A stretch of 64,000 nt of DNA from DASRDU01 sp035560235 (GTDB lineage Bacteria; Acidobacteriota; Blastocatellia; RBC074), in the NCBI GenBank assembly GCA_035560235.1, contig DATMAG010000026.1, positions 35,227-99,226 on the forward strand. Reading direction: 5' to 3'. Below the pieces are notes generated by a model. It was not told the DNA's origin. It did no database searches and was given only the letters and a program-made list of their open reading frames with translations. The position numbers and the translations under genes are program-made. Below, piece after piece: positions 40,775 to 52,057 of this stretch (positions within the stretch are counted from its first letter, which is position 1; every line of letters begins with the position of its first letter).

Positions 40775-41878
40775 ATGGCTGTGCTGGTCCGGGAGACATC
40801 CGTTGCTGCAACTGAACTGATGAAAACTGTCGCTGCGCGTCTGACTGAGCGGCCATTTGCCGCGCCAGCGCCGCTGCGCAACGGCCATTCAATGACGCTC
40901 TTCAGTTTCTTCTGCCGCCGTCGCTTCAATCTGGCCGATGTTCCCGCTGAGGCCCGCGAGTTCGCCACTGAACCGGGTGTGCGCGTGCTGGCGTGGTGCC
41001 ACTGGCAGCCGCAGCGCACGCATCATCCGACCATTATTCTGCTGCACGGACTCGAAGCTTCAGCCGACGCCCGCTACATTCTGGGCACTGCCGAAAAAGC
41101 CCTGCGCGCCGGGTTCAACGTGCTGCGGCTGAATATGCGCGGCTGCGGCGGCACTGAACGGCTTTCCGCTTCACTCTATCACTGCGGTCTGACAACCGAT
41201 CTCAATCACATCATCAGGGAACTGATTGCGGTTGATCGTCTGCCGGAAATTTATCTGATCGGTTTTTCGATGGGCGGCAATCAGGTGCTCAAGCTGGCTG
41301 GTGAACTCGGCGAGGCTGCGCCGCCGGAGCTTCGCGGCGTCTGCGCCATCAGCCCGCCGATTGATCTGCAGCTCTGTTCAGAAGCACTGCTGCGCCGCGA
41401 GAACTTTCTTTATGAACGCTACTACCTCTACTTTCTGAGAGCGAAGCTGCGGCGCACGCAGGAGATTTTTCCTGATCGTTATCAGCTCGACCGGCTCGAC
41501 GAAGTACGCAGCCTGGCCGATTTCGATGATTTCGCCATGCCGCTGATCGGCTTCAGCAGCGTGCGCGATTATTACGAACAGGCGAGCGCGCTGCGTTATG
41601 CGGCTGAGATTCGCGTGCCGTCACTCGTCATTCACGCGCAGGATGATCCGTTCATTCCCTTCGCGCCCTTCACTGACGCGGCGATCATTGCGCATCCGCT
41701 GGTGCTGCTGCTCGCGCCCGAGAACGGCGGGCACGTCGGTTTTTACGGGCGGCGACAACCTGACGAGGATCATTTCTGGGCTGAGAATCGGGCGGTTGAA
41801 TTCTGTCAGATGCTGTCGCGGCTGCACACGGGCGAACGCAGTTCAGCGAGACTCAGGTGTGAGGTAAGCGCCGGATGA
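40775..41878 (+). CDS. YheT-like alpha/beta hydrolase
   Basis: 367 residues, UPF0017 / YheT family. Blocks: FAAPAPLRNGHSMTLFSFF near residue 30, ILLHGLEASADARYI with the oxyanion HG, LNMRGCGGTERLSASLYHCGLTTDL, nucleophile elbow IGFSMGGNQVLKLAGE, acid loop IHAQDDPFIPF and catalytic His in NGGHVGFYG. A probable carboxylesterase or lipase acting in the cytoplasm; the substrate is unknown. It follows the rhodanese-like gene by 23 bp. Confidence 0.93.
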   Translation: MAVLVRETSVAATELMKTVAARLTERPFAAPAPLRNGHSMTLFSFFCRRRFNLADVPAEAREFATEPGVRVLAWCHWQPQRTHHPTIILLHGLEASADARYILGTAEKALRAGFNVLRLNMRGCGGTERLSASLYHCGLTTDLNHIIRELIAVDRLPEIYLIGFSMGGNQVLKLAGELGEAAPPELRGVCAISPPIDLQLCSEALLRRENFLYERYYLYFLRAKLRRTQEIFPDRYQLDRLDEVRSLADFDDFAMPLIGFSSVRDYYEQASALRYAAEIRVPSLVIHAQDDPFIPFAPFTDAAIIAHPLVLLLAPENGGHVGFYGRRQPDEDHFWAENRAVEFCQMLSRLHTGERSSARLRCEVSAG

Positions 41879-41895
41879 TGAAGTCAGAAATCTCT

Positions 41896-41931
41896 CCGTT
41901 GTCAATTGTCCGCAGTCCCTTGTCAGGGACG
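41896..41931. repeat. Degenerate heptad tandem (TCCGTTG-like)
   Basis: Five imperfect 7-bp units, TCCGTTG TCAATTG TCCGCAG TCCCTTG TCAGGGA, directly after the hydrolase gene. The same unit occurs as a cleaner tandem inside the hybrid kinase gene at 45909-45943. Confidence 0.6.
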
Positions 41932-41966
41932 CTTCAGAGCAGGCTGATTCCTGAAACCTGAGGCCT

Positions 41967-41998
41967 GAATCCTGTTTTATTCTGCAGGAACAGGATTC
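41967..41998. terminator. Hairpin between the hydrolase and the NtrC-type regulator
   Basis: GAATCCTGTT (41967-41976) pairs perfectly with 41989-41998 around a 12-nt loop. It lies between convergent genes and may terminate either; no long T-run. Confidence 0.5.
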
Positions 41999-42042
41999 GG
42001 AAATCAGGAACCAGCAGTTTCATCGGGCAGAGTTCAGCCTGC

Positions 42043-43734
<1,692 letters not shown>

Positions 43735-43814
43735 AGCTCTCCTTTTTGGTTAATGGTCTGCGACCGGCAGCCAGTGACCGCTGCGAGCAGCGGCCACTGA
43801 CAGGCAGCCGCGGT
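43735..43814 (-). other. Spacer with hairpin between kinase array and regulator
   Basis: CAGTGACCGCTG (43780-43791) pairs with 43796-43807 (CAGCGGCCACTG) except for one G-T. Degenerate heptads of the CTGACCG type are visible. GCAGACC (as GGTCTGC) lies at 43755, 20 bp before the regulator ATG. Could be an attenuator or processing site that uncouples regulator from kinase expression. Confidence 0.4.
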
Positions 43815-46800
43815 TCATTCCGTTCGTGTTTCCTCACCGGCACGTCCCGTCACACTGGCAATGACCACAATCAGTTCTTCCGGCTCGACCGGTTTGGGAA
43901 CGTGCATCTGAAAGCCTGTGGCGAGTGCGCGCAACCGGCCTTCGGCTCTGGCGTCAGCCGTCAGCGCAATGGCCGGAATCCTGTTTTCTGACTGCTCCTG
44001 CGCCCGCACCTGCCTGATCAGTTCGTACCCTTCCGCATCAGGCCTGGAGATATCCGCGATCAGCACCTGCGGCTGCTCTTCAGCCGCAGCCCTGAAGAGC
44101 AGCGCGAGCGCTTCTGTAGCTGATGCAGCCGTCACGACTCGCGCGCCGCACCGCGTCAGGATCATCGTGATCAACTGGCGCGAACTCTGGTCGTGATCGA
44201 GCAGCAGCGCGCGCAGGCCCCGCAGCGAAGGCACCCGCCGGAAGCTCCCGCTCTCTCTGGCCTGAGCCTGAGCAATGGCGGCGGCGCTGAGAGCCTGAGG
44301 AGCGGCGCGCACCGGCAGCCTGACAATAAAGGTCGCGCCCTGCCCTGCGCCCGCGCTTTCGGCGCTGACCGTGCCGCCGTGCAGTTCAGTGAGATGTTTG
44401 ACGAGCGCGAGGCCGAGGCCGAGGCCGCCCTGCCGCCGCGTACTCGAACCGTCGGCCTGACGAAAACGGTCGAAGACAAACGGCAGAAATTCCGGCGCAA
44501 TGCCCTGCCCCGTGTCGCTGACGATGATGCGAACGTCACTGTTGCACCGTTCCAGCCGCACTTCAACGCGCCCGCCTGAGGGCGTGAACTTGATCCCATT
44601 CGAGAGCAGGTTCCAGATGACCTGCTGCAGGCGGGTCGGGTCGCCGGTTACAGGCGGCACGTCAGGCTCGAACCCGGCGTGCAGTTCGATGGCTCTGGCC
44701 ACGGCTGCCGGACGCACCGTTTCCAGAGCAACCCGGATGATGACCGGCAGCGCGACCTGCTGCATCCTGAGTCGCAGCTTGCCGCTGATGATGCGCGCCG
44801 TATCGAGCAGGTCTTCGATCAGCTGCTGCTGTGCGCACGCGCTGTTTTCAATGATCTCCAGCGCCCGCCTGCAAGCGGCCTCGTCAGGCGTCCGCGAGCG
44901 CAGAATCCGCGTCCAGCCGAGGATTGAATTGAGCGGCGTGCGCAGTTCGTGACTGACGACCGTGAGAAATTCATCCTTCAACCGGCTGGCTTCCCTCACC
45001 TCGTGATAGAGCCGCGCGTTTTCAATGGCCACTGAAGCCAGTTGCGCCAGCTGCACCAGAATCGCCTCATCAGCTTCGGTGAACTCGCCCGTCTCCTTGT
45101 CAGAGAGCTGAACGATGCCGATGTTGCGTCCGTCGTTGCCGACGAGCGGCGCAGCCAGCCAGCCGCGCAGCGGCAGATAACTGCCCGCCTCCGCGCTGCG
45201 CCACGCCGGATGCGCGGCGAGTTCCGCCTGAGTCATTCGCAGCGGCTGATTGGTTTCGCAGACCGCTGACCGGATGCCCGTCAGATCCGGCAGGGCTTCA
45301 CGGTCGCGCCATTCAGCGTACTTGTCCGAGAGCGCGATCGTGATGGTGCTTTGAGCCAGGCTCTGATCGGTCGTCAGACTCGTGGCCGCGATGTGAGCGC
45401 CGATGACTTCGCGGGCGCGTTCAGTAATTGCCCGCAGCGCATCTTCCAGCGTGTACGCCATATTGATGGCGAGCGCGGCATCGGCCACCTGCTGCAACCG
45501 CCGAGTCTGTTCGCGCTGTCGTGCGGCAGCTTCGCGTCGCACGCGCGCCAGTTCGAGATGCGTGCTCACCCGCGCCAGCAGTTCGCGGGCCGAGAAGGGT
45601 TTGATCAGATAATCATCCGCGCCCGATTCCAGCCCCTCGATGCGCGATTCCTCACCGGCCCGGGCCGAGAGCAGAATGACCGGAACTTCGCGCGTGCGCT
45701 CGTCGGCCCGCAGTTCGCGCAGCAGCTCAAAGCCATCCTGCCCCGGCATCATCACGTCAGTCAGCACCAGATCAGGCGGCTGCCGACGCGCCGCCCGCAG
45801 CGCCTCGGCCCCGTCAGCCACCGCTTCGACCTGATACTGCCTGCTGAGCAGCCGCCTCACATAATCGCGCATGTCGGCGTTGTCATCGGCCAGCAGAATC
45901 CGCGCCCTGTCCGTTGTTCGTTGTCCCTTGTCCGTTGTCGTTTCTGACCCTGCGCCGCTGACGGCTGAACACTGACCGCTGACCGCTGAGTCATCGGGCA
46001 GCCAGCGCAGCGCCTCTTCGACAAAGAGGTTGGCGCCTGCGACAGCCGGAGACTCCTCGCGCGGCGGCTGAATGCGGTCAGCGGGCAGATGCGCGCTGCC
46101 GGTCGGAATCGTGATCGTGAAGGTTGTCCCGAGGCCCGGTTCACTCGCGACCTGAATCGTCCCGCCGTGCAGCCGGACAAGTTCCTGCACGAGCGCAAGG
46201 CCGATGCCTGACCCTTCGTGAGTACGGGCGCGCGCGCCGCGGACGCGATGGAACCGCTGAAAGAGCTGCGGCAGTTCTTCAGCCGGAATGCCTGTGCCGG
46301 TGTCGCGCACCATCAGCACCGCCTGCTCGTCGCGCTGCTGCAGCGTGACCGTAATCTCGCCCGCAAAGGTGAATTTGAACGCGTTCGAAAGCAGGTTGAG
46401 CACGATCTTTTCCCACATCTCGCGATCCACATAAACCGCAGAAGTAAGGGGCTGGCAGTCAACCGTCAGGCGCATTCCGGCCTTTTCAATCGCCGACCGA
46501 AAGACGCTTGCCAGATCAGCCGTCAGTTGCGCGAGATCTGTCGGATCGTATGAAGCCTGGATGCGGCCTGCCTCGATCCGCGAAAAATCGAGCAGCGTGT
46601 TGACCAGCCTGAGCAGCCGCAGTCCGTTGCGCTGTGCGACCTCAAGCTGTGCGCGGTCGTCAGGCGCGAGGGCTGATCGCTCCAGCAGATCAGCCAGCGG
46701 GCCGAGCAGAAGCGTGAGCGGCGTGCGGAATTCATGACTGATGTTTGAGAAGAAGATCGTCTTGGCGCGGTCAAGTTCAGCCAGCGCTTCGACCCGTTTG

Positions 46801-47825
46801 CGCTCTTCTTCCCAGGCGCGGGCATTGGCGATGCCTGCCGCCACCTGCCCCGCGACCAGATCAAAGAAGCCGCGATAACCATCATCCAGGGCGCGCAGCG
46901 GACTGACTCCGGCAATCAGGACTCCGGCCAGTCGCTCCTGGCCTGAGGTTCTGACCGGCAGCACCAGCGCCGAATGCGGCGGAGTTGAAAACAGGCCGTC
47001 CTGCTGCTGCCCCAGGCGCGCCATCAGTTCCGGAACAATGACCGCCTGCCCCGTTCGCACGACCTGCGCCAGCGGCCAGACAGTCCGGTTCATTTCTGAT
47101 TCCGCCAGACTGATGCTCCGGGGACTGATCGTGAGGCCTCCGCTGACTCCGGCAGTCTCGGTCAGACGCGCAGCCTGGCCGTCTTCGTCAAGCAGATAGA
47201 GCAGCGCAAACGGCAGGTCGCTGGCCCCGGAACGCAGCACCTCCGCAGCGCGGCGGCAGACCTCGCCCACGCTCGTCGCTTCGGCAGTTTGCGCAGCCAG
47301 TTCACGCAGCAGGCGCAGCCGCCGCTCGCCAATGACGCGCGGCGTGTTTTCAGTCACGGCAGTGAAGATGCCGCCGACCAGACCGCCCTCGTCGCTCACC
47401 GGGCTGAAGGAGAATGAGAAGTAACATTCCTCAGGATAACCGTGCCGATGGAGCAGCAGGAACTGATCATCAGACCAGGTCGCCTCGCCTGTCGCCCTGA
47501 CGGCCTGCAGCATCGGGCCGATCACGTCCCAGATTTCAGCCCACACTTCGGTGCAGGGCCGCCCCAGCGCCCAGGGATGTTTGGCCGCCAGAATCTGACT
47601 GTAGGCGCTGTTGTAAAGAGTCACGAATTCCGGCCCCCAGTAGAGGACGATGGGAAAGCGCGAAGCCAGGCAGATGCTGAGCGCCGTGCGCAGACTTTGC
47701 GGCCAGTCGGCAACCGGCCCCAGCGAAGTCTGTGCCCAGTCACACGACCGCATCAGCGCAGCCATCTCGCCATCTCCGACAAAGATGTCGCCAGCCAGCA
47801 GAACTTTTGCGCTTTCAAGAACCAT
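43815..47825 (-). CDS. Hybrid histidine kinase with two kinase cores and two receivers
   Basis: 1336 residues, no membrane segment. Order: PAS-like (about 30-165), GAF (about 175-345), HisKA with FFSNISHEFRTPLT (about 365), HATPase (to about 590), a repeat-encoded linker (612-640), receiver 1 (DLVLTDVMMPGQDG), GAF (about 785-955), second HisKA (EFLTVVSHELRTPLNSILGW), second HATPase with GGLGLGLALVKHL, and receiver 2 (VLIADISRPDAEG). Two complete kinase cores in one chain are rare and suggest an intramolecular relay or fusion of two neighbouring genes. It ends PKPVEPEELIVVIASVTG like its neighbours. It lies 27 bp after the upstream kinase. Confidence 0.95.
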   Translation of the reverse strand: MVLESAKVLLAGDIFVGDGEMAALMRSCDWAQTSLGPVADWPQSLRTALSICLASRFPIVLYWGPEFVTLYNSAYSQILAAKHPWALGRPCTEVWAEIWDVIGPMLQAVRATGEATWSDDQFLLLHRHGYPEECYFSFSFSPVSDEGGLVGGIFTAVTENTPRVIGERRLRLLRELAAQTAEATSVGEVCRRAAEVLRSGASDLPFALLYLLDEDGQAARLTETAGVSGGLTISPRSISLAESEMNRTVWPLAQVVRTGQAVIVPELMARLGQQQDGLFSTPPHSALVLPVRTSGQERLAGVLIAGVSPLRALDDGYRGFFDLVAGQVAAGIANARAWEEERKRVEALAELDRAKTIFFSNISHEFRTPLTLLLGPLADLLERSALAPDDRAQLEVAQRNGLRLLRLVNTLLDFSRIEAGRIQASYDPTDLAQLTADLASVFRSAIEKAGMRLTVDCQPLTSAVYVDREMWEKIVLNLLSNAFKFTFAGEITVTLQQRDEQAVLMVRDTGTGIPAEELPQLFQRFHRVRGARARTHEGSGIGLALVQELVRLHGGTIQVASEPGLGTTFTITIPTGSAHLPADRIQPPREESPAVAGANLFVEEALRWLPDDSAVSGQCSAVSGAGSETTTDKGQRTTDRARILLADDNADMRDYVRRLLSRQYQVEAVADGAEALRAARRQPPDLVLTDVMMPGQDGFELLRELRADERTREVPVILLSARAGEESRIEGLESGADDYLIKPFSARELLARVSTHLELARVRREAAARQREQTRRLQQVADAALAINMAYTLEDALRAITERAREVIGAHIAATSLTTDQSLAQSTITIALSDKYAEWRDREALPDLTGIRSAVCETNQPLRMTQAELAAHPAWRSAEAGSYLPLRGWLAAPLVGNDGRNIGIVQLSDKETGEFTEADEAILVQLAQLASVAIENARLYHEVREASRLKDEFLTVVSHELRTPLNSILGWTRILRSRTPDEAACRRALEIIENSACAQQQLIEDLLDTARIISGKLRLRMQQVALPVIIRVALETVRPAAVARAIELHAGFEPDVPPVTGDPTRLQQVIWNLLSNGIKFTPSGGRVEVRLERCNSDVRIIVSDTGQGIAPEFLPFVFDRFRQADGSSTRRQGGLGLGLALVKHLTELHGGTVSAESAGAGQGATFIVRLPVRAAPQALSAAAIAQAQARESGSFRRVPSLRGLRALLLDHDQSSRQLITMILTRCGARVVTAASATEALALLFRAAAEEQPQVLIADISRPDAEGYELIRQVRAQEQSENRIPAIALTADARAEGRLRALATGFQMHVPKPVEPEELIVVIASVTGRAGEETRTE
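45909..45992. repeat. Two abutting 7-bp tandem repeats inside the kinase gene
   Basis: Plus-strand units GTCCGTT x5 (45909-45943, imperfect) and CTGACCG x5 (45958-45992, imperfect), in frame with the kinase and encoding a Ser/Thr/Gly-rich linker (SAVSGQCSAVSGAGS, TTTDKGQRTTD) between HATPase and receiver 1. Typical of intergenic minisatellites, here tolerated in a flexible linker. Confidence 0.8.
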
Positions 47826-47852
47826 AGCCGTCCTGATTCCCGCTCGCCGGGT

Positions 47853-50800
47853 TCAAATGCCCGCGCCTTTCTCCATCTGCCCGGTCAGGCGGGCGATGAC
47901 GAGCGTCAGTTCCGCCGGTTCGACCGGTTTGGGAATGTGAGTCTGAAAACCTGATGACAACACTCTGATGCGGTCGCTTGCGCGGCCAAAGGCCGTCAGC
48001 GCAATGGCCGGAACGCGCCCGCCCTCTTCGGGCGCAAGCGACCGCACCCGCTCGATCAGCCAGTATCCATCGCGTTCGGGCAGCCCGATGTCAGTGACCA
48101 GCACGTGCGGGCGCAAGCCGGATTCGGGCCGTTTGAGCGCCCGCAGAGCTTCGACAGCCGAAGCCGCCACGGTCACCTGCGCCCCGTAACCCTGCAGCAG
48201 CAGCGTGACCATCTCCCGCGCATCGGCTTCGTCATCCACGACCAGCACCCGCACGCCCGCAAGCAGTTTGTCTGCCTCCGGCGCATCGCCGTGCTGCAGC
48301 GCAATCAGATTTTTCGCGCGTGATGTGACCTGCGTGCGCAGTGCGCGCACCGGCAGGTTGACGATGAAGGTCGTGCCCTGCCCTGCGCCCGGACTTTCAG
48401 CCCTGACCGTGCCGCCGTGCAGTTCGATCAGATGTTTGACCAGCGCGAGGCCCAGGCCCAGCCCGCCGTGCCGTCGCGTGCTTGAGCCATCGGCCTGATG
48501 AAAGCGGTCGAAGACGTAAGGCAGATGCTCCGGCCTGATCCCCTTGCCGGTGTCGCTGATGGTCAGCCGCATCTGCGGATCGGCGCGTTCAAGCCGCACC
48601 ACGACGCGCCCGCCTGAGGGCGTGAACTTGATCGCATTCGAGAGCAGATTCCAGACGACCTGCTGCAGCCGGTCGGCATCGCCGGTGATCACATTGCCGC
48701 CGCCTTCGAGTTCAAGGCGCAGTTCGACGCCTCTCGCTTCGGCTGCGGGCTGCACCACATCGGCAGCGGCCCTGACGATGCGTTCCAGATCAACGGGGCC
48801 GGTCTCCAGCCGCAGCTTGCCGCTGATGATGCGCGCCGTGTCGAGCAGATCCTCGACCAGTTCCTGCTGCATATGCACGCTGCGCTCGATTACTTCCAAA
48901 GCGTGTTCGCGTGTCACCTCATCAATATTTCCGGCCCGCAGGATCTTCGTCCAGCCGAGCATGGCATTGAGCGGCGAACGCAGTTCGTGCGAGACGACGG
49001 CGACAAATTCGTCCTTGCTGCGGCTCGCGGCTTCGGCCAGTTCACGCGCCGCGCGTTCGCGTTCAAGCAGTCCCTCGCGCTCCTGCTCGTCCTGCTTGCG
49101 CTCAGTGATGTCCAAGCCCATGCCGTAAAGCCGCAGCGGACGGCCATCAGGAGCATAAACGGCGCACCCGCGACCTTCCATCCAGCGAATCTCTCCGCTC
49201 GCACGCCGGAAGCGAAACTCGGTGACGTAATCGCGCCGCTCGGCCACTGCGGCTTCGATCTCGCGCCAGACCCGCTGCCGGTCTTCGGGCAGGATAAAAT
49301 CATAAAATTCGTCTTCGGTTCCGGCGAACTCGCCCGGCCTCAGGCCGAACAGCTCTTCAAGCTCGCGCCCCCAGACCACGCGACCTGAGGTCAGGTCGCG
49401 CTCCCAGGCGCCCATCCGGCTGCTGCGCATCGCCAGCGACAGCATCTCCTGACTTTCGCGCAGATCCTCTTCGGCCTGTCTGCGTTCGGTGATGTCCTTC
49501 ACGATTCCGAGCATCCGCACGGGACGGCCTTCGCGGTCGTGAAAGGTGCGGCCCTGATCGTGAATCCAGCGCGTCCTGCCATCGGGCCGGACGATGCGGT
49601 ATTCGACATCGTAATCCTCGCCGCTTTCGACCGAGCTTCTGGCGGCCTGTCTGACTCGCTCACGATCCGCCGGATGAACCAGCCCGATAAATTCATCCCA
49701 CGTGACGTGGTCCTTGTCAGGCGGCAGCCCGAACAGCCGCGCGTGATGGCCGCCCCAGGTCGAATAATCGCGCGTGATGTCCCAGTCATAGATGCCGATC
49801 TGCGCGGCATTGACGACCAGGCGCAGGCGTTCCTCGCTTTCACGCAGCGCTTCGGCGGCCACGCGGCGGTCGTGAATATCGGTCGTACTGCCAAACCAGG
49901 CCGTGATGCGGCCCGCTGCGTCACGCACCGGATTGGCGCGGGTCAGAAACCAGCGATACTGCCCGTCGTGGCGGCGGTTGCGCACTTCGATTTCGTAGGG
50001 AGTGCCGTGTTCGAGCGCGTCCTGCCACGCCGCCAGGCAGCGCTCGTAATCATCCGGGTGCAGCGCCAGGCGGGGCCAGTCGGCGGTATTCTCTTCGGGC
50101 GTAATGCCGCAGTAATCGAGCCACTGCTGATTCTGAAAGGTGATGGTGCCGTCCGGGGCGGCAGTCCAGATGATGGTCGGGGCTGTATTGGCGAGCGAGC
50201 GGAAGAGCTGCTCGCGCTCTTCGAGCGCCGCTTCGGCCCGCTTGCGTTCGGTAACGTCGCGCACCACGCTGAGCAGCAGCGGTTCGCCTCCGACGAGCGC
50301 GCCGCGCGAACTGACTTCAACATCGAAACAGGTGCCGTCGCGGCGGCGATGGCGCGTCTCGAACCTGAGACCGGCGACGCTCGCCTGGCGCATCTGCTCG
50401 GTCACTTCAGGCGCGGTAGCCGGATCGCGCAGATCAAAAATCGTCTGCTCAAGCAGCGTTTCGTAATCGTAGCCGTAAGCCTCGACGGCGGCGCGATTGG
50501 CTTCGATGATGCGCCCGTCCTGACGAATGAAGAGCATGATGTCGCGCGAATTTTCGGCCAGCAGCTGATAGCGTTCAAGCGCTTCGGCGGCGCGTTTGCG
50601 CTCGGTGATGTCGCGGGTGATGCCGATGATGCGCACGGGTGCGCCGCTTTCGTCATACAAGGCGCGGCCCCGCGTATCGAGCCAGCGTTCGCGCCCCCCG
50701 GGCCAGAGCGTGCGATATTCAAGCTGCACCTCTGTGCCGCTCTGCCTGGCAGCCTCAAGCGCGGCCTCTCCGCGCGGGCGGTCGTCCGGATGCATCCAGT

Positions 50801-51980
50801 CCAGCCATCCGGCAATGGTCGGTCTGAAGCTGCGCGGCGACTGATTGAAGACCGCGTACATCTCGTCAGACCATTCGATCCGGTCAGTGCGCAAATCCCA
50901 CTCCCACGCGCCGCCGCGCAGGGCAGCGATGGCGAGCTTGAGCCGTTCCTCGCTTTCACGCAGCGACTGTTCGCGCTCTTCGGCCTGGCGGCGCAACCTG
51001 ACCTGTTCTTCATAGAGTTCGGCGTTCCCGAGCGCCGCAGCCGCCAGCCCGGCCAGCGCATCGGCCAGCCGCCGCTCGGCTTCAGTGAAGCGGTGCGGCT
51101 GACGATAATAAAAAGTGAGCGTGGCGCAGTTTTCTCCCTGCACCCGCAGCGGCAGCACGATCAGCGATCTGATGCCTTCGGCCTGCCGGGCTGTCTGGCG
51201 CGTGGCAAGGGCCAGTGACTGATCCGGGTCTTCCAGAAACATCGGCTCTTCCGGCACCGGCAGATTCGCGCCCTTTGCGCCTGCGCCCAGGGCAACGTAC
51301 CGTTCCGACAGTCCGGCTGAAGCGACCACCCGCCAGTCACCTTCAGGCTGTCTGCGCCAGACCGCATAGGCATCGGCCATCATCAGCCGCTGCGAGACGC
51401 TGAGAATGGCGGGCAGCACTTCATCGAGCCGCGGCGAACGAATCAGATTTCCGGCGGCTTCAATGAGCAGCATCAGCTGCTGTTCAATCTCCGAACTGCA
51501 CTGAAGCGCGGCCCCCTTCTGCGCCTGACATTCGCAGGGCGTGACCGGCTGACTTTCGCGGGGCGGCGCTGGTTCACTGCGCAGCAGCAGCGTGCGCTCG
51601 ATGACCCTGATCACCGCGCGGCGCAGCGTGTCGGGCGTGAGCTGTCGCCGCGCCAGATAGTCCTGAGCGCCGCGGCGCAGCGCTGCCACAGTTGCAGCTT
51701 CATCTTCGGAATGGCCGATGACGATGACCGGCAGCAGCCTTTCACCCGCAGCCTCGCGCAATGCCGGGAGCAGTTCATCGCTCGTCAGATCAGGCAGCGC
51801 GTCAGCCAGCAGCACACAGTCCGGCCTCGCTTCCAGATACGTTCTGATCGTCTGCGCTTCAGTCTCTGCCACAGCGAAGCTCCAGCTCCGGGTGTGATCC
51901 TGGCTCAGGTATCTGCGCCAGGCCGCAGAATCTTCAGCGTGGACACCGGCCATCAGGATTGTTCTTTTCGGTTTTGGCAT
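47853..51980 (-). CDS. Hybrid histidine kinase with pseudo-receiver, GAF and five PAS domains
   Basis: 1375 residues, soluble. An N-terminal receiver-like domain (about 8-125) keeps an acidic pocket residue (LLADALPD) but has Arg at the usual conserved Lys (DYLARRQ), so it may be a non-phosphorylated pseudo-receiver. GAF (about 170-330) follows, then five PAS domains with typical PAC endings (ITRDITERKRAAE, VVRDVTERKRAEA, STTDIHDRRVAAE, IVKDITERRQAEE, MGLDITERKQDEQ). HisKA (EFVAVVSHELRSPLNAMLGW), HATPase and a C-terminal receiver (VLVTDIGLPERDG) finish it. Many small-ligand or redox inputs are likely. The next gene starts 27 bp downstream. Confidence 0.95.
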   Translation of the reverse strand: MPKPKRTILMAGVHAEDSAAWRRYLSQDHTRSWSFAVAETEAQTIRTYLEARPDCVLLADALPDLTSDELLPALREAAGERLLPVIVIGHSEDEAATVAALRRGAQDYLARRQLTPDTLRRAVIRVIERTLLLRSEPAPPRESQPVTPCECQAQKGAALQCSSEIEQQLMLLIEAAGNLIRSPRLDEVLPAILSVSQRLMMADAYAVWRRQPEGDWRVVASAGLSERYVALGAGAKGANLPVPEEPMFLEDPDQSLALATRQTARQAEGIRSLIVLPLRVQGENCATLTFYYRQPHRFTEAERRLADALAGLAAAALGNAELYEEQVRLRRQAEEREQSLRESEERLKLAIAALRGGAWEWDLRTDRIEWSDEMYAVFNQSPRSFRPTIAGWLDWMHPDDRPRGEAALEAARQSGTEVQLEYRTLWPGGRERWLDTRGRALYDESGAPVRIIGITRDITERKRAAEALERYQLLAENSRDIMLFIRQDGRIIEANRAAVEAYGYDYETLLEQTIFDLRDPATAPEVTEQMRQASVAGLRFETRHRRRDGTCFDVEVSSRGALVGGEPLLLSVVRDVTERKRAEAALEEREQLFRSLANTAPTIIWTAAPDGTITFQNQQWLDYCGITPEENTADWPRLALHPDDYERCLAAWQDALEHGTPYEIEVRNRRHDGQYRWFLTRANPVRDAAGRITAWFGSTTDIHDRRVAAEALRESEERLRLVVNAAQIGIYDWDITRDYSTWGGHHARLFGLPPDKDHVTWDEFIGLVHPADRERVRQAARSSVESGEDYDVEYRIVRPDGRTRWIHDQGRTFHDREGRPVRMLGIVKDITERRQAEEDLRESQEMLSLAMRSSRMGAWERDLTSGRVVWGRELEELFGLRPGEFAGTEDEFYDFILPEDRQRVWREIEAAVAERRDYVTEFRFRRASGEIRWMEGRGCAVYAPDGRPLRLYGMGLDITERKQDEQEREGLLERERAARELAEAASRSKDEFVAVVSHELRSPLNAMLGWTKILRAGNIDEVTREHALEVIERSVHMQQELVEDLLDTARIISGKLRLETGPVDLERIVRAAADVVQPAAEARGVELRLELEGGGNVITGDADRLQQVVWNLLSNAIKFTPSGGRVVVRLERADPQMRLTISDTGKGIRPEHLPYVFDRFHQADGSSTRRHGGLGLGLALVKHLIELHGGTVRAESPGAGQGTTFIVNLPVRALRTQVTSRAKNLIALQHGDAPEADKLLAGVRVLVVDDEADAREMVTLLLQGYGAQVTVAASAVEALRALKRPESGLRPHVLVTDIGLPERDGYWLIERVRSLAPEEGGRVPAIALTAFGRASDRIRVLSSGFQTHIPKPVEPAELTLVIARLTGQMEKGAGI

Positions 51981-52057
51981 ATCGGTCAGCTTTCCGGCCA
52001 GTTCGTCTCCGGCTGCGCTGATGAATCTTCCGGGTGATGAAGTCCATCAGCCGGACA

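Noticed and set aside
45909..45992. Heptad array as a CRISPR
   Set aside because: Units are 7 bp without spacers and lie in a coding frame; no cas gene is seen.
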